Of a DNA stretch of 14,628 nucleotides, positions 7,249 through 14,628 are shown in pieces; position 1 is the stretch's first letter, and every line of letters begins with the position of its first letter. A model generated the notes under the pieces. The model was given only the letters and a program-made list of their open reading frames with translations, made no database searches and was not told where the DNA came from. The position numbers and the translations under genes were made by a program. Source of the DNA: an uncultured Bacteroides sp. (GTDB lineage: Bacteria > Bacteroidota > Bacteroidia > Bacteroidales > Bacteroidaceae); NCBI GenBank assembly GCA_958453305.1, contig CAUDXH010000031.1:1-14628 (forward strand), given 5' to 3'.

Positions 7249-10200
7249 TTATAATGTAATATTAATTCCACATGATAGAGTATAGCTTAACGGATAACTC
7301 ATACCGTTTTGGTAAATTAGTTCTGGATCAAAATTTTTACTCATCTTGGTACCAGTCCATAAATTATCTCCGGAGAAGAATAGTCGTACTTTCTCCAGGT
7401 TAGCTTTTTGTATCCATGCTTTAGGCAACGTGTAACCTATTTGTATGTTTTTCAAGCGGATGTAAGCTGCATTCTGCAAGTAACGACTTTGTACCTGCTG
7501 GTTTTGTTTACTTCCAATAATGGGGCGCGGATAATAAGCATTGAGATTTGCTCCCATTTCATCTCCTTCAGGACGGAAGTAATCCATGTGTTCTTCGTAT
7601 CCGGTGGAATCCCATTGCCCCCCGTTGATACCCCAGAAAATCATACCTTTAGAATAAGCGGTTCTGTCGTCGCCTCCTACCCAAACGTCACGTTTGGCTA
7701 CGCCCTGGAACATTAGATTGATATCAAATCCTTTATAGTCAGCTCCTAATGAGAAGCCAAAACGAAAGCGGGGTGTGTAATTTCCAATAATGGTTAAATC
7801 TTTCGGATCAGTGGCAGACGTACCTTTTTCTATGGCAGGATTGTCATCCAGGTTAGCGTACATGATATCACCGGCTTTCCAAATATTGTTTCCTACATTG
7901 GGTAATTTGCTTTGGTCATGTTGGGCTATCCATGATTGCATTTCTTCATCGGTTTTTGCTATGCCTACTGTTTTGAATCCCCATATTTCGCCTAATTTTT
8001 TCCCTTTCCAATAATTTTCAATGGTGTTTCCGTCTTCATCTTTGGTGTAAAATGTTTTATCAGGATTGGGATATTCTGTTACTTCTGTTTGAGCATCAGA
8101 TAGATTGAAAGAAGCATGATACCCTACTTTACCAATTCTGTCCTGCCAAGTTAGTTGTAATTCCCAGCCTTTGGTTCGTAAAGAGGTATTATTCATTTTG
8201 GGAGCTGATGCTCCTACTAATGGAGTTATTTCTTCGGCAGGTCCTACCATGTCTTTGGTATCACGAATGTAGTATTCAACGTATCCGTTCAGACGATTGT
8301 TAAATGCACCAAAGTCAAGTCCTGCATTATAGCTGGTGACACGTTCCCATGTGAGCAAGGAACTGACGAGACCGGGGGAAGATGCTATATTGGACTTGTT
8401 GGCTAAGTCAAGCAGCCAGCGTCCGCCGGCATCTACGCTACCTACAGTTATATTTTGAATAGAATAAGTAGGATAATAATTATCTGTATTCTGATTGCCT
8501 AGGCTACCGTAAGAAAAACGTAGTTTTAACAGGTTGACATATGCTTCTGCCGGACTCCAGAATGCTTCGCGGGCGATGTTCCAACCTATAGAAACAGAGG
8601 GAAATGTGCCCCATCGTTGGTTACCGCGGAAGCGTGAAGTCCCATCGCGACGAATGTTTCCTTCTAATAGGTATCGTCCTTCGTAGTCATAATTTAAACG
8701 GGCAAAATATCCCATTGTAGCCCATTCTTTTGAGGAACCTTTCAAATCACTTGTGCCAGTGGCCGTATTGATACTGGGAACATTTTCGTTGATGACATCA
8801 TAGCGTTTGCCGGTTAATGCGTTGATATAATAATATTCGGTATTCATACCTGCTGTAACTTTGAAATTGTGCTTGTTCCAGGAATGTTCATAATCTGCAT
8901 ATAGTGAAGTTGTCATCATGGAAGTTTGCTGTGTTTGACTTTGCACAAATGTCTTTCCTGCTGCTAAATCGGGGTCTCCTCCTAACCATGCTTCTTCCAC
9001 GGGTTGGTTGTCACGGGTATAGAGATAGACTTTATTTACATTATATTGGTGGCGGTAGCTTTCTGTCCGTAGAGTCGCCTGTCCGTGAATACCTAATCCT
9101 TTTAATGGAGTCAGATGGAAACCTCCGGAAGTGAAGTAGGTGTCTTTACTGCTGTTTGAACGCCCTCCAGAAGTTAATTGCATTAATTTAGGATTACGTG
9201 TATAGTGTCCGTTGTTGTCATAGAGAGGCATCATGGGATATAATTTGGTCGTTTCTGCAAAGAAACGATCGCCATAGAGTTTCACAAAAGTTGGCATTTC
9301 TATATCTGAACGTATAAAACGAGCGTTAAAATCTAAACTTAGCCATTTGGTGACTTGTCCTGTTACCTTTCCACTGATGTTATAACGTTTTTTGTTTTCG
9401 TCAGAGTAATTCATCTGTCCGTTTTGAGAAAGGAAAGCTCCCGATAGATAGTATTTAACTTTCTCACCTCCTCCGGAGATACTTAGATTATGTTCTTGTC
9501 CGAAAGATGTTTTGTCAATGAAGTTTCTTGGCCAGTTTTGATTATCATTGGAAGCGACGTTGAAAGGGAAAAAATTGTTTCCTTGTGAACCATTGGGGTC
9601 TGAGGTGTATGGGTATTCACCCGCCATGTATTTCTGAATGCGGTCTATCGTATCATCAGTGAAAATAAAAGTGGTGCCGCTTCCTGAATTTTTTTGTGCT
9701 GCATTGAAATACTTGGCAAAGCGGTAGGAGTCGAGCATGTCAGGAATGTTGGTGGGGCGTGACCATCTGAAATTGTTTGAATACTGAATGGTGGCTTTTC
9801 CTGCTTCTCCCGATTTGGTTGTAACCAAGATTACGCCAAATGGAGCGCGTGAACCGTAAATGGCAGATGCGGCAGCATCTTTTAACACGGAAATGTTAGC
9901 GATATCCTGCGGATTTAACGAGTTTATGTCTCCTTCGGCTCCATCAATTAAAACTAAAGGTGAGGCACTGGATCCGGTATTCAAATTTCCTGTTCCACGA
10001 ATATTCATGGTGGGATTATAGTCTAATCGTCCACCTTTGTCATTCATGTCAATGTTCAATCCTGGCATCACTCCTTGAAGAGCTTGTGAAACTGAAGTGA
10101 CAGGACGTGATTCCAGTGTTTTTTTATCCACGGTAGCAACTGCTCCTGTTAAGTTCACTTTCTTTTGCGTACCAAAGCCTACTACCACAACTTCGTCCAG

Positions 10201-10503
10201 CGTTTGCGTATCTTCCGCTAAAGAGATTTGATAAAAAGTTTGGTTGCCATTGATTGTAAATTCTTGGGGGGTATACCCGATAAAGGAAACAATTAGCACA
10301 CTGCTTTTTGAGGCTTGGATTGTGAAATTTCCATCAAGGTCTGTCACTGTTCCATTGGTTGTCCCTTTGACAATGACACTGGCACCGATAATAGGCTCTT
10401 TGAGCTTTTTATCCGTGACTACACCGGTGATGCTGAATTGCTGGGCGTACAGGAATGTACAGTTGCAAAGCAATATCAAAAATAGAATTGAGATTTTTTT
10501 CAT
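7249..10503 (-). CDS. susC: SusC-like TonB-dependent outer-membrane glycan transporter (SusC/RagA family)
   Basis: The 1084-residue protein is of usual SusC length. It has a signal peptide (about 1-20, cleaved after LYA) and then a carboxypeptidase-regulatory-like beta domain (about 22-97; ITGVVTDKKLKEPIIGASV, GTVTDLDGNFTI). The segment TLDEVVVVGFG (101-111) is the TonB-box-like linker typical of the family. A plug domain follows (about 118-232; NIRGTGNLN, PLVLIDG, ISVLKDAAASAIYGSRAPFG, ILVTTKSG), and the rest is a 22-strand-type barrel. It imports oligosaccharides across the outer membrane using TonB energy, with SusD as the lid. It is the first gene of the minus-strand operon and is divergent from the regulator. 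The start at 10503 is supported by the signal peptide and by a predicted promoter 40-70 bp upstream. There is no N-terminal signalling extension of the anti-sigma type, consistent with control by the adjacent hybrid regulator. Confidence 0.97.
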   Translation of the reverse strand: MKKISILFLILLCNCTFLYAQQFSITGVVTDKKLKEPIIGASVIVKGTTNGTVTDLDGNFTIQASKSSVLIVSFIGYTPQEFTINGNQTFYQISLAEDTQTLDEVVVVGFGTQKKVNLTGAVATVDKKTLESRPVTSVSQALQGVMPGLNIDMNDKGGRLDYNPTMNIRGTGNLNTGSSASPLVLIDGAEGDINSLNPQDIANISVLKDAAASAIYGSRAPFGVILVTTKSGEAGKATIQYSNNFRWSRPTNIPDMLDSYRFAKYFNAAQKNSGSGTTFIFTDDTIDRIQKYMAGEYPYTSDPNGSQGNNFFPFNVASNDNQNWPRNFIDKTSFGQEHNLSISGGGEKVKYYLSGAFLSQNGQMNYSDENKKRYNISGKVTGQVTKWLSLDFNARFIRSDIEMPTFVKLYGDRFFAETTKLYPMMPLYDNNGHYTRNPKLMQLTSGGRSNSSKDTYFTSGGFHLTPLKGLGIHGQATLRTESYRHQYNVNKVYLYTRDNQPVEEAWLGGDPDLAAGKTFVQSQTQQTSMMTTSLYADYEHSWNKHNFKVTAGMNTEYYYINALTGKRYDVINENVPSINTATGTSDLKGSSKEWATMGYFARLNYDYEGRYLLEGNIRRDGTSRFRGNQRWGTFPSVSIGWNIAREAFWSPAEAYVNLLKLRFSYGSLGNQNTDNYYPTYSIQNITVGSVDAGGRWLLDLANKSNIASSPGLVSSLLTWERVTSYNAGLDFGAFNNRLNGYVEYYIRDTKDMVGPAEEITPLVGASAPKMNNTSLRTKGWELQLTWQDRIGKVGYHASFNLSDAQTEVTEYPNPDKTFYTKDEDGNTIENYWKGKKLGEIWGFKTVGIAKTDEEMQSWIAQHDQSKLPNVGNNIWKAGDIMYANLDDNPAIEKGTSATDPKDLTIIGNYTPRFRFGFSLGADYKGFDINLMFQGVAKRDVWVGGDDRTAYSKGMIFWGINGGQWDSTGYEEHMDYFRPEGDEMGANLNAYYPRPIIGSKQNQQVQSRYLQNAAYIRLKNIQIGYTLPKAWIQKANLEKVRLFFSGDNLWTGTKMSKNFDPELIYQNGMSYPLSYTLSCGINITL

Positions 10504-10543
10504 GCTTCTCTGTTTTTTAATTAGACATTAGGTTAATACATTG

Positions 10544-10574
10544 CAAATGTATGTTAATCAGTGATGTGGCTTAA
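10544..10574 (-). promoter_or_regulatory. Predicted susC operon promoter
   Basis: The -7 box TACATTTG (10551 to 10544, minus strand) is an exact match to Bacteroides TAnnTTTG. At 19-bp spacing the -33 position reads TTAA (10574 to 10571), only half of TTTG. A weak -33 box with a perfect -7 box is what one expects of an activator-dependent promoter. Transcription would start near 10540-10537, giving a leader of about 35 nt before the susC start codon. Confidence 0.6.
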
Positions 10575-10595
10575 TACACGTTCATTTCATTCAGC

Positions 10596-10612
10596 ATGCA
10601 TGTTTAATGCAT
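10596..10612. promoter_or_regulatory. Paired ATGCAT palindromes, candidate operator for the hybrid regulator
   Basis: Two identical palindromic hexamers ATGCAT (10596-10601 and 10607-10612) are separated by 5 bp, so their centres are 11 bp apart, about one helical turn. They lie 22-38 bp upstream of the predicted susC -33 box, a position typical for an AraC-type activator. Assignment to this regulator is inference from position and symmetry only. Confidence 0.3.
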
Positions 10613-10633
10613 CTCTATATTTTTTGGTGAATC

Positions 10634-10667
10634 TTTGTTGTTATCTCTTTTTTATTTTATTCCTTTG
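10634..10667 (+). promoter_or_regulatory. Weak candidate promoter for the hybrid regulator gene
   Basis: TTCCTTTG (10660-10667) matches TAnnTTTG at all but one fixed base. TTTG (10634-10637) lies 22 bp upstream, slightly longer than the usual 19-21. A start near 10672 would leave about 15 nt before the ATG at 10688. This is a best guess in a T-rich stretch where chance matches are likely. Confidence 0.28.
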
Positions 10668-10687
10668 CTACAGGTAATGAATTAAAT

Positions 10688-13600
10688 ATGAACCTTAAAA
10701 TCTTATCACTGGTTATAATTGGAGTATGTATATTGCTGCCGGATGTGTGCTATGCTTTTTTAAGCAAAGATGTGCATCTGCTCAATATGCAAAACGGATT
10801 GGCCGACAATACCGTATCTGCTGTTTATAAGGATAAAGAAGGCTTCATTTGGTTTGGAACCCGAAACGGGTTGAGCCGTTATGACGGTAGGCGGATTACA
10901 AATTTTGAAAGGAGTAGGAGTTATCCTAGTATTTCAAACTTAAAGGAGGTTTTTGACGGGGTGCTGGCATTTGTGGATAATGGTGTCTTTTCTGCATTTG
11001 ATTTGAAAAAAGAACGGTTTTTGTCTGTGGTTTCTTCTTCGGGACAGGGTATTCCATCTCGAGGGATGTTGCAGAGGAATGATTCGTTGGTTTGGGTGAT
11101 TTCCGGGAGTGAGCTGCATTTAATGAAGCGGTGCGCATCAAAAGAGGGTGAGCTTCGGCTCCGGGTTCAAGAAAAATATACAGGCTGGAATAACCAGGAT
11201 AATCTTTTGGTTGCCATCACTTATTCTTCGGATAAAAAAAGTATCTGTCTGATTGATGAAAAAGGTAGAATTATCTTGTTGGATGCGACAAACCTGAATT
11301 CCTTTCGGGTGATTGACTTGGGGCGTACCGGTAGCCTGTCTGTAAATTCTGTTTTGTATGATGATGGTCGGATATGGATTTCTACAATTGCTCATGGGGT
11401 TATTTATTATAATGAACGAACCGGGAAAATTAAGCAGTTGACTTATCATGTGGCTCCGGTATCCGATAGACTTTCTCATACAGATGTTTTCAGCGTTATC
11501 AAATTAAATGAGAATAAATATCTGGCCGTAACGTGGAATGGATATACGGTGATGACAATAGATAAAAATAATCAGGACGAGATATTGACAGAAGTTTATA
11601 GTAACACTTCTTCTTTGATGTACCGCAATCTTGAAACGAGGATGATTGCGGCTTATTACGATTCACATGGTATTCTGTGGATTGGTACGGATGGTGGAGG
11701 AGTTATCTGGTCGGATTTGCGTATGCAGTTTTATAATTGTTTTTATCAGGACAGGCATAATGAGATTTGTTCTATTGTAGCGGATGACGATCATTATCTT
11801 TGGTTGGCAACATACCATAAAGGAATTATGCGGAGCCGAACAGCGTTTGATACTTCGGAAAAAATAGACTTCTTTCAAGTAGGAGATCAAGATGTGAAAA
11901 AACAACAGACAGTGTTGTGCAGTCTGAAAGATGAGAAAGGGAATTTATGGTTTGGGAATTCAGATGGTTCATTGACCTGTTATTATAAAAAAGAACGCTC
12001 ATTTAAAATATTGCGATTGATCACGGAAGATGGTGACCTTAACAAATCATCTGTCTGGGCCTTATTTCTTGATAGCAAAGGCCGTTTTTGGATTGGTACA
12101 CATAAAGGACTTTGGTTATTCGACCGTGAAACGAACAGGGGTAAGAAGATACATTTCAAAGTATCCGGATTACAGAACTTGTCTCCTCTTTATATTCGTG
12201 CTATGGCTGAAACCGACGATCATACGCTTTGGCTGGGCACTGCGAATTATGGTATATGTAAAGTGATAAATGAAAAAGAACTGCAGACCGGCTATGAAAA
12301 GAAGTATGGTATGGCTGAGAATTCCGTTCGTTCATTATTAGCTTCGTCTGATGGTAATCTGTATGTCGGATACATGGCCGGTCTGGCAGTTTTCTCTCCC
12401 GGACAGGATGCGATAACTCATGTATATACTACCCGGGATGGATTGTGCAGTAACTTTATTGGTTGCATGACTGAGGATGCGGACGGGCAAATCTGGTTGG
12501 GCTCTAATTCAGGTATTTCCCGTTATAGCCGTCATCAGCATTTGTTTTATAATTATTACATTGCAGGCAGTAACCGTTCTGTCCTGCATTGGGAGGATGT
12601 CCTGTTTTGGGGAAATAATAAAAATCTTACTTATTTTAACCCCGATGACATTAAAGCGTTTACCACTTCCGAATCTGTCGTGATTACCGGATTGGAGGTA
12701 AATAATAAACCTGTAGAGATAGGAAGAGAGGTCAATGGGCAGACCATTCTTTCACAAAGTATTTTCTATACGCCTTTTGTCCGGTTGAATCATGCGAATC
12801 GTGACTTTGCGCTGACGTTCAATAACCTTTCTTATTCTGAAAGCCAGCAGAAGTATAGTTACAGGCTTCGTCCTTATCAGTCTGATTGGCTTGTGACTAA
12901 CGGAGGGGAAAAAGTTTCGTATGCTAACCTTCCTGCCGGGGAGTATGTTTTTGAGGTGAAAAATATTTATCCGGATGAAAGAGACAGTAAAATAACCTCG
13001 TTGAGAGTAGAGATTTTGCCTCATTGGAGTGAAACTTTCTTTTTCCGCTTCTGTATGATGGTGCTGGGAGGGATAATAGTTTATATGGTTATGCAGCGTA
13101 TTAAATTACGGCAAAAGAGGTTGGAGCACGAGTTGCGCTTGGAACATGAGATATTTGCTGCTACTGTAGAGCGTGACAAGGAGAAGCAGATTCGGATGGA
13201 ACGCGAGAATTTCTTTACGAATGCAGCTCACGAGTTGCGTACACCTTTAACTTTAATCTTATCTCCCCTGCAGGAGTTGTTAGGAACCGTCCGCCCTTCA
13301 GACACCGTCTATACTAAACTGGCTGCCATGTATCGCAATGGAACCTCTTTGCAGACATTGGTCGATCATTTGCTTTATGTGCAGAAGATTGAAGCAGGTA
13401 TGATTAAACTCCGGATTTCGAAAGTCGATATAGTGGTATTGGCAAAGCAGATAACCGATCCTTTTCATGAACTGGCAGAAACAGAAGGGATTAACTTTAC
13501 GGTTGAATCGCTGAATGAGCCACTTTTGCTATGGATAGACGTGGAAAAAATAAGTTCGGCTATCCGTAATTTATTATCTAATGCGTTTAAGTATACATCT

Positions 13601-14628
13601 CCGAATGGAAAGGTGATTTTTAAGATGAACCGTATCGAGATAGATGGATATTCATTTTGCAGTATAATCATATCGGATACAGGTAAAGGAATACCGGAAG
13701 AGTTACGGGGGAGGATTTTTGAATCATTTATTACCGGAGAAAATACACCTTTGTTTTCTAATAAGGTAGGTATAGGCTTGCGTATTGTTAAAAATACGAT
13801 GGATCTTCATCATGGCACGGTGAATTTGGACAGTACTCTCGGAAAGGGTAGCACTTTCACATTATTGATTCCTGAGGGAAATGCACATTTTGCAGAGGAC
13901 CGGTATGAGATTGTTGGTGCTCCGGAGATGGAGGAGTATGCTCTTCCGTTACCGGTAATGCAGGCGGAAGGGCAGGAAGACAAGCCTTCGAATAAAAAAA
14001 CATCTCTTCTTGTTATTGAGGACAATGAGGAAATCCGGCATTATGTCTGTTCTTTATTCTGTAAAGATTATGCCGTATATGAGGCGGCAAACGGTGAAGA
14101 GGGGGTTGATGTGGCAATGAGTAAAATTCCGGATTTGATTATTTCTGATATAATGATGCCTGTAAAAGATGGGTTTACCTGTTGCCGGGAATTGCGTGAG
14201 CAGCCTCGGACAGCACATATCCCTATTTTGATGCTGACGGCAAAGGCTGAGGATGCGGATGTGTTGCAGGCTTCAAAAATAGGTGTGGATGATTATATGA
14301 TGAAACCCTTCAATCCGGAGGTATTGAAGGCAAAAGTCCGGAACCTGATACTCCAGCGGGAACGCCTGAAGAGGATATATACAAAGACGTTGATGTTGAA
14401 GCAGCAGGAAAGTGAACCGGAAGCGGATGGGAATAATGCTCCGGATGATTTTATACAGCAAATTATTCATGTCATAGAAGCTAATCTGGCGAATGAGAAC
14501 TTTAATGTAAAAATGTTGGCGGAGCAATTGAATATGAGTCAGCCTACCCTTTATAGAAAAATAAAGCAACGTAGCGAACTGGCTGCTATTGATATGATTC
14601 GGAGTGTACGGATGAGCAAGGCTGCCTC
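10688..14628 (+). CDS. Hybrid two-component system regulator (HTCS), C-terminus beyond the window
   Basis: An open frame of 1313 codons runs from ATG 10688 off the right edge. It starts with a signal peptide (about 1-23) and a long periplasmic sensor built from Reg_prop propeller repeats (IWFGTRNGLSRYDG, LWIGTDGGG, LWFGNSDG, FWIGTHKG, LWLGTANYG, IWLGSNSGISRY). A Y_Y_Y-type domain lies at about 700-775 and a single membrane helix at about 784-804. Cytoplasmic parts in order are HisKA with phospho-acceptor H848 (AAHELRTPLTLI), HATPase with N965 in NLLSNAFKYT and D997 in DTGKGIP, and a receiver with E1111/D1112, phospho-acceptor D1154 (SDIMMPVKDG) and K1206 (MMKPF). An AraC-type helix-turn-helix starts near 1255 (MLAEQLNMSQPTLYRKIK) and is cut by the edge. 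Family members bind a mono- or oligosaccharide in the periplasm and activate the adjacent PUL. The G2 box reads KVGIGL rather than GTGIGL. Upstream ATG 10675 leads at once to a stop, supporting this start. Confidence 0.95.
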   Translation, partial: MNLKILSLVIIGVCILLPDVCYAFLSKDVHLLNMQNGLADNTVSAVYKDKEGFIWFGTRNGLSRYDGRRITNFERSRSYPSISNLKEVFDGVLAFVDNGVFSAFDLKKERFLSVVSSSGQGIPSRGMLQRNDSLVWVISGSELHLMKRCASKEGELRLRVQEKYTGWNNQDNLLVAITYSSDKKSICLIDEKGRIILLDATNLNSFRVIDLGRTGSLSVNSVLYDDGRIWISTIAHGVIYYNERTGKIKQLTYHVAPVSDRLSHTDVFSVIKLNENKYLAVTWNGYTVMTIDKNNQDEILTEVYSNTSSLMYRNLETRMIAAYYDSHGILWIGTDGGGVIWSDLRMQFYNCFYQDRHNEICSIVADDDHYLWLATYHKGIMRSRTAFDTSEKIDFFQVGDQDVKKQQTVLCSLKDEKGNLWFGNSDGSLTCYYKKERSFKILRLITEDGDLNKSSVWALFLDSKGRFWIGTHKGLWLFDRETNRGKKIHFKVSGLQNLSPLYIRAMAETDDHTLWLGTANYGICKVINEKELQTGYEKKYGMAENSVRSLLASSDGNLYVGYMAGLAVFSPGQDAITHVYTTRDGLCSNFIGCMTEDADGQIWLGSNSGISRYSRHQHLFYNYYIAGSNRSVLHWEDVLFWGNNKNLTYFNPDDIKAFTTSESVVITGLEVNNKPVEIGREVNGQTILSQSIFYTPFVRLNHANRDFALTFNNLSYSESQQKYSYRLRPYQSDWLVTNGGEKVSYANLPAGEYVFEVKNIYPDERDSKITSLRVEILPHWSETFFFRFCMMVLGGIIVYMVMQRIKLRQKRLEHELRLEHEIFAATVERDKEKQIRMERENFFTNAAHELRTPLTLILSPLQELLGTVRPSDTVYTKLAAMYRNGTSLQTLVDHLLYVQKIEAGMIKLRISKVDIVVLAKQITDPFHELAETEGINFTVESLNEPLLLWIDVEKISSAIRNLLSNAFKYTSPNGKVIFKMNRIEIDGYSFCSIIISDTGKGIPEELRGRIFESFITGENTPLFSNKVGIGLRIVKNTMDLHHGTVNLDSTLGKGSTFTLLIPEGNAHFAEDRYEIVGAPEMEEYALPLPVMQAEGQEDKPSNKKTSLLVIEDNEEIRHYVCSLFCKDYAVYEAANGEEGVDVAMSKIPDLIISDIMMPVKDGFTCCRELREQPRTAHIPILMLTAKAEDADVLQASKIGVDDYMMKPFNPEVLKAKVRNLILQRERLKRIYTKTLMLKQQESEPEADGNNAPDDFIQQIIHVIEANLANENFNVKMLAEQLNMSQPTLYRKIKQRSELAAIDMIRSVRMSKAA

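Larger units (their letters stand above)
10504..10687. promoter_or_regulatory. Divergent control region between susC and the hybrid regulator
   Basis: This 184-bp AT-rich noncoding stretch separates the two divergent transcription units and should hold both promoters and the regulator's binding site. It contains an exact TAnnTTTG box for susC, a weaker candidate for the regulator gene, a pair of ATGCAT palindromes, three TTAATRCA elements (10533-10540, 10571-10578, 10604-10611), and a 9-bp palindrome ATCAGTGAT (10557-10565) inside the susC promoter spacer. I see no small ORF or RNA gene in it. Confidence 0.7.

Noticed and set aside
7408..7716. Plus-strand open frame of 102 codons inside susC
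   Set aside because: It is a shadow of the susC barrel region; the sequence has Cys/Phe-rich, low-plausibility composition and no motif.
11138..11479. Minus-strand open frames inside the hybrid regulator (also 11663-11905, 12752-13024, 14273-14569)
   Set aside because: The plus-strand frame is open without interruption from 10688 to the window end and carries all HTCS domains in order, so these are antisense shadows.
10688..14628. Frameshift or pseudogene in the regulator
   Set aside because: I translated the frame through to the edge and found no stop; H848, D1154 and the helix-turn-helix are all in the same frame.
1..14628. CRISPR array, tRNA, rRNA, insertion sequence or other mobile element
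   Set aside because: No regularly spaced repeats, cloverleaf sequences, transposase motifs or terminal inverted repeats were seen; nearly all of the window is accounted for by PUL genes.

Overview
This window reads as most of one polysaccharide utilization locus (PUL) from a gut-type Bacteroidota, most likely Bacteroides or Phocaeicola. The evidence is an adjacent SusC/SusD pair, a divergent one-protein hybrid two-component regulator, Bacteroides-type promoter boxes (TAnnTTTG), and a tight run of secreted glycan-degrading enzymes. I see no tRNA, rRNA, CRISPR array, insertion sequence or integrase.

Layout. Everything from 10503 down to base 1 is on the minus strand and is read in this order: SusC-like TonB-dependent transporter (10503-7249), SusD-like surface lipoprotein (7228-5315), a 101-bp gap holding a predicted internal promoter and a stem-loop, S1-family sulfatase A (5213-3777), GH29 alpha-L-fucosidase (3773-2388), a GH36 / raffinose-synthase (Sip1)-like alpha-galactosidase (2381-306), and the first 95 codons of a second S1-family sulfatase B (287 to beyond base 1). 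Gaps within the enzyme block are 3, 6 and 18 bp. On the plus strand a hybrid two-component sensor/regulator runs from 10688 off the right edge. The 184-bp divergent region 10504-10687 holds a good susC promoter and short repeated motifs that could be regulator sites.

How the parts work together (inference from known PUL biology). SusD and SusC capture and import oligosaccharides. Sulfatases A and B, both with a serine at the formylglycine position, would remove sulfate. The GH29 enzyme would remove alpha-L-fucose and the GH36-like enzyme would remove alpha-galactose. The regulator would sense a released sugar through its periplasmic propeller domains and activate the susC promoter. Together the enzymes suggest a sulfated, fucosylated, alpha-galactose-containing glycan, such as sulfated mucin O-glycans with blood-group caps or an algal galactofucan. 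The sequence does not settle which. No endo-acting polysaccharidase is visible, but the operon continues past the left edge.

The main points for a second look are the plant-like GH36 enzyme secreted in a sulfatase/fucosidase PUL, the atypical N-terminal motif of the fucosidase, the internal promoter and nested stem-loop between susD and sulfatase A, and the repeated motifs between susC and the regulator. Parts of this PUL may be undescribed in substrate terms, but every protein belongs to a recognisable family.
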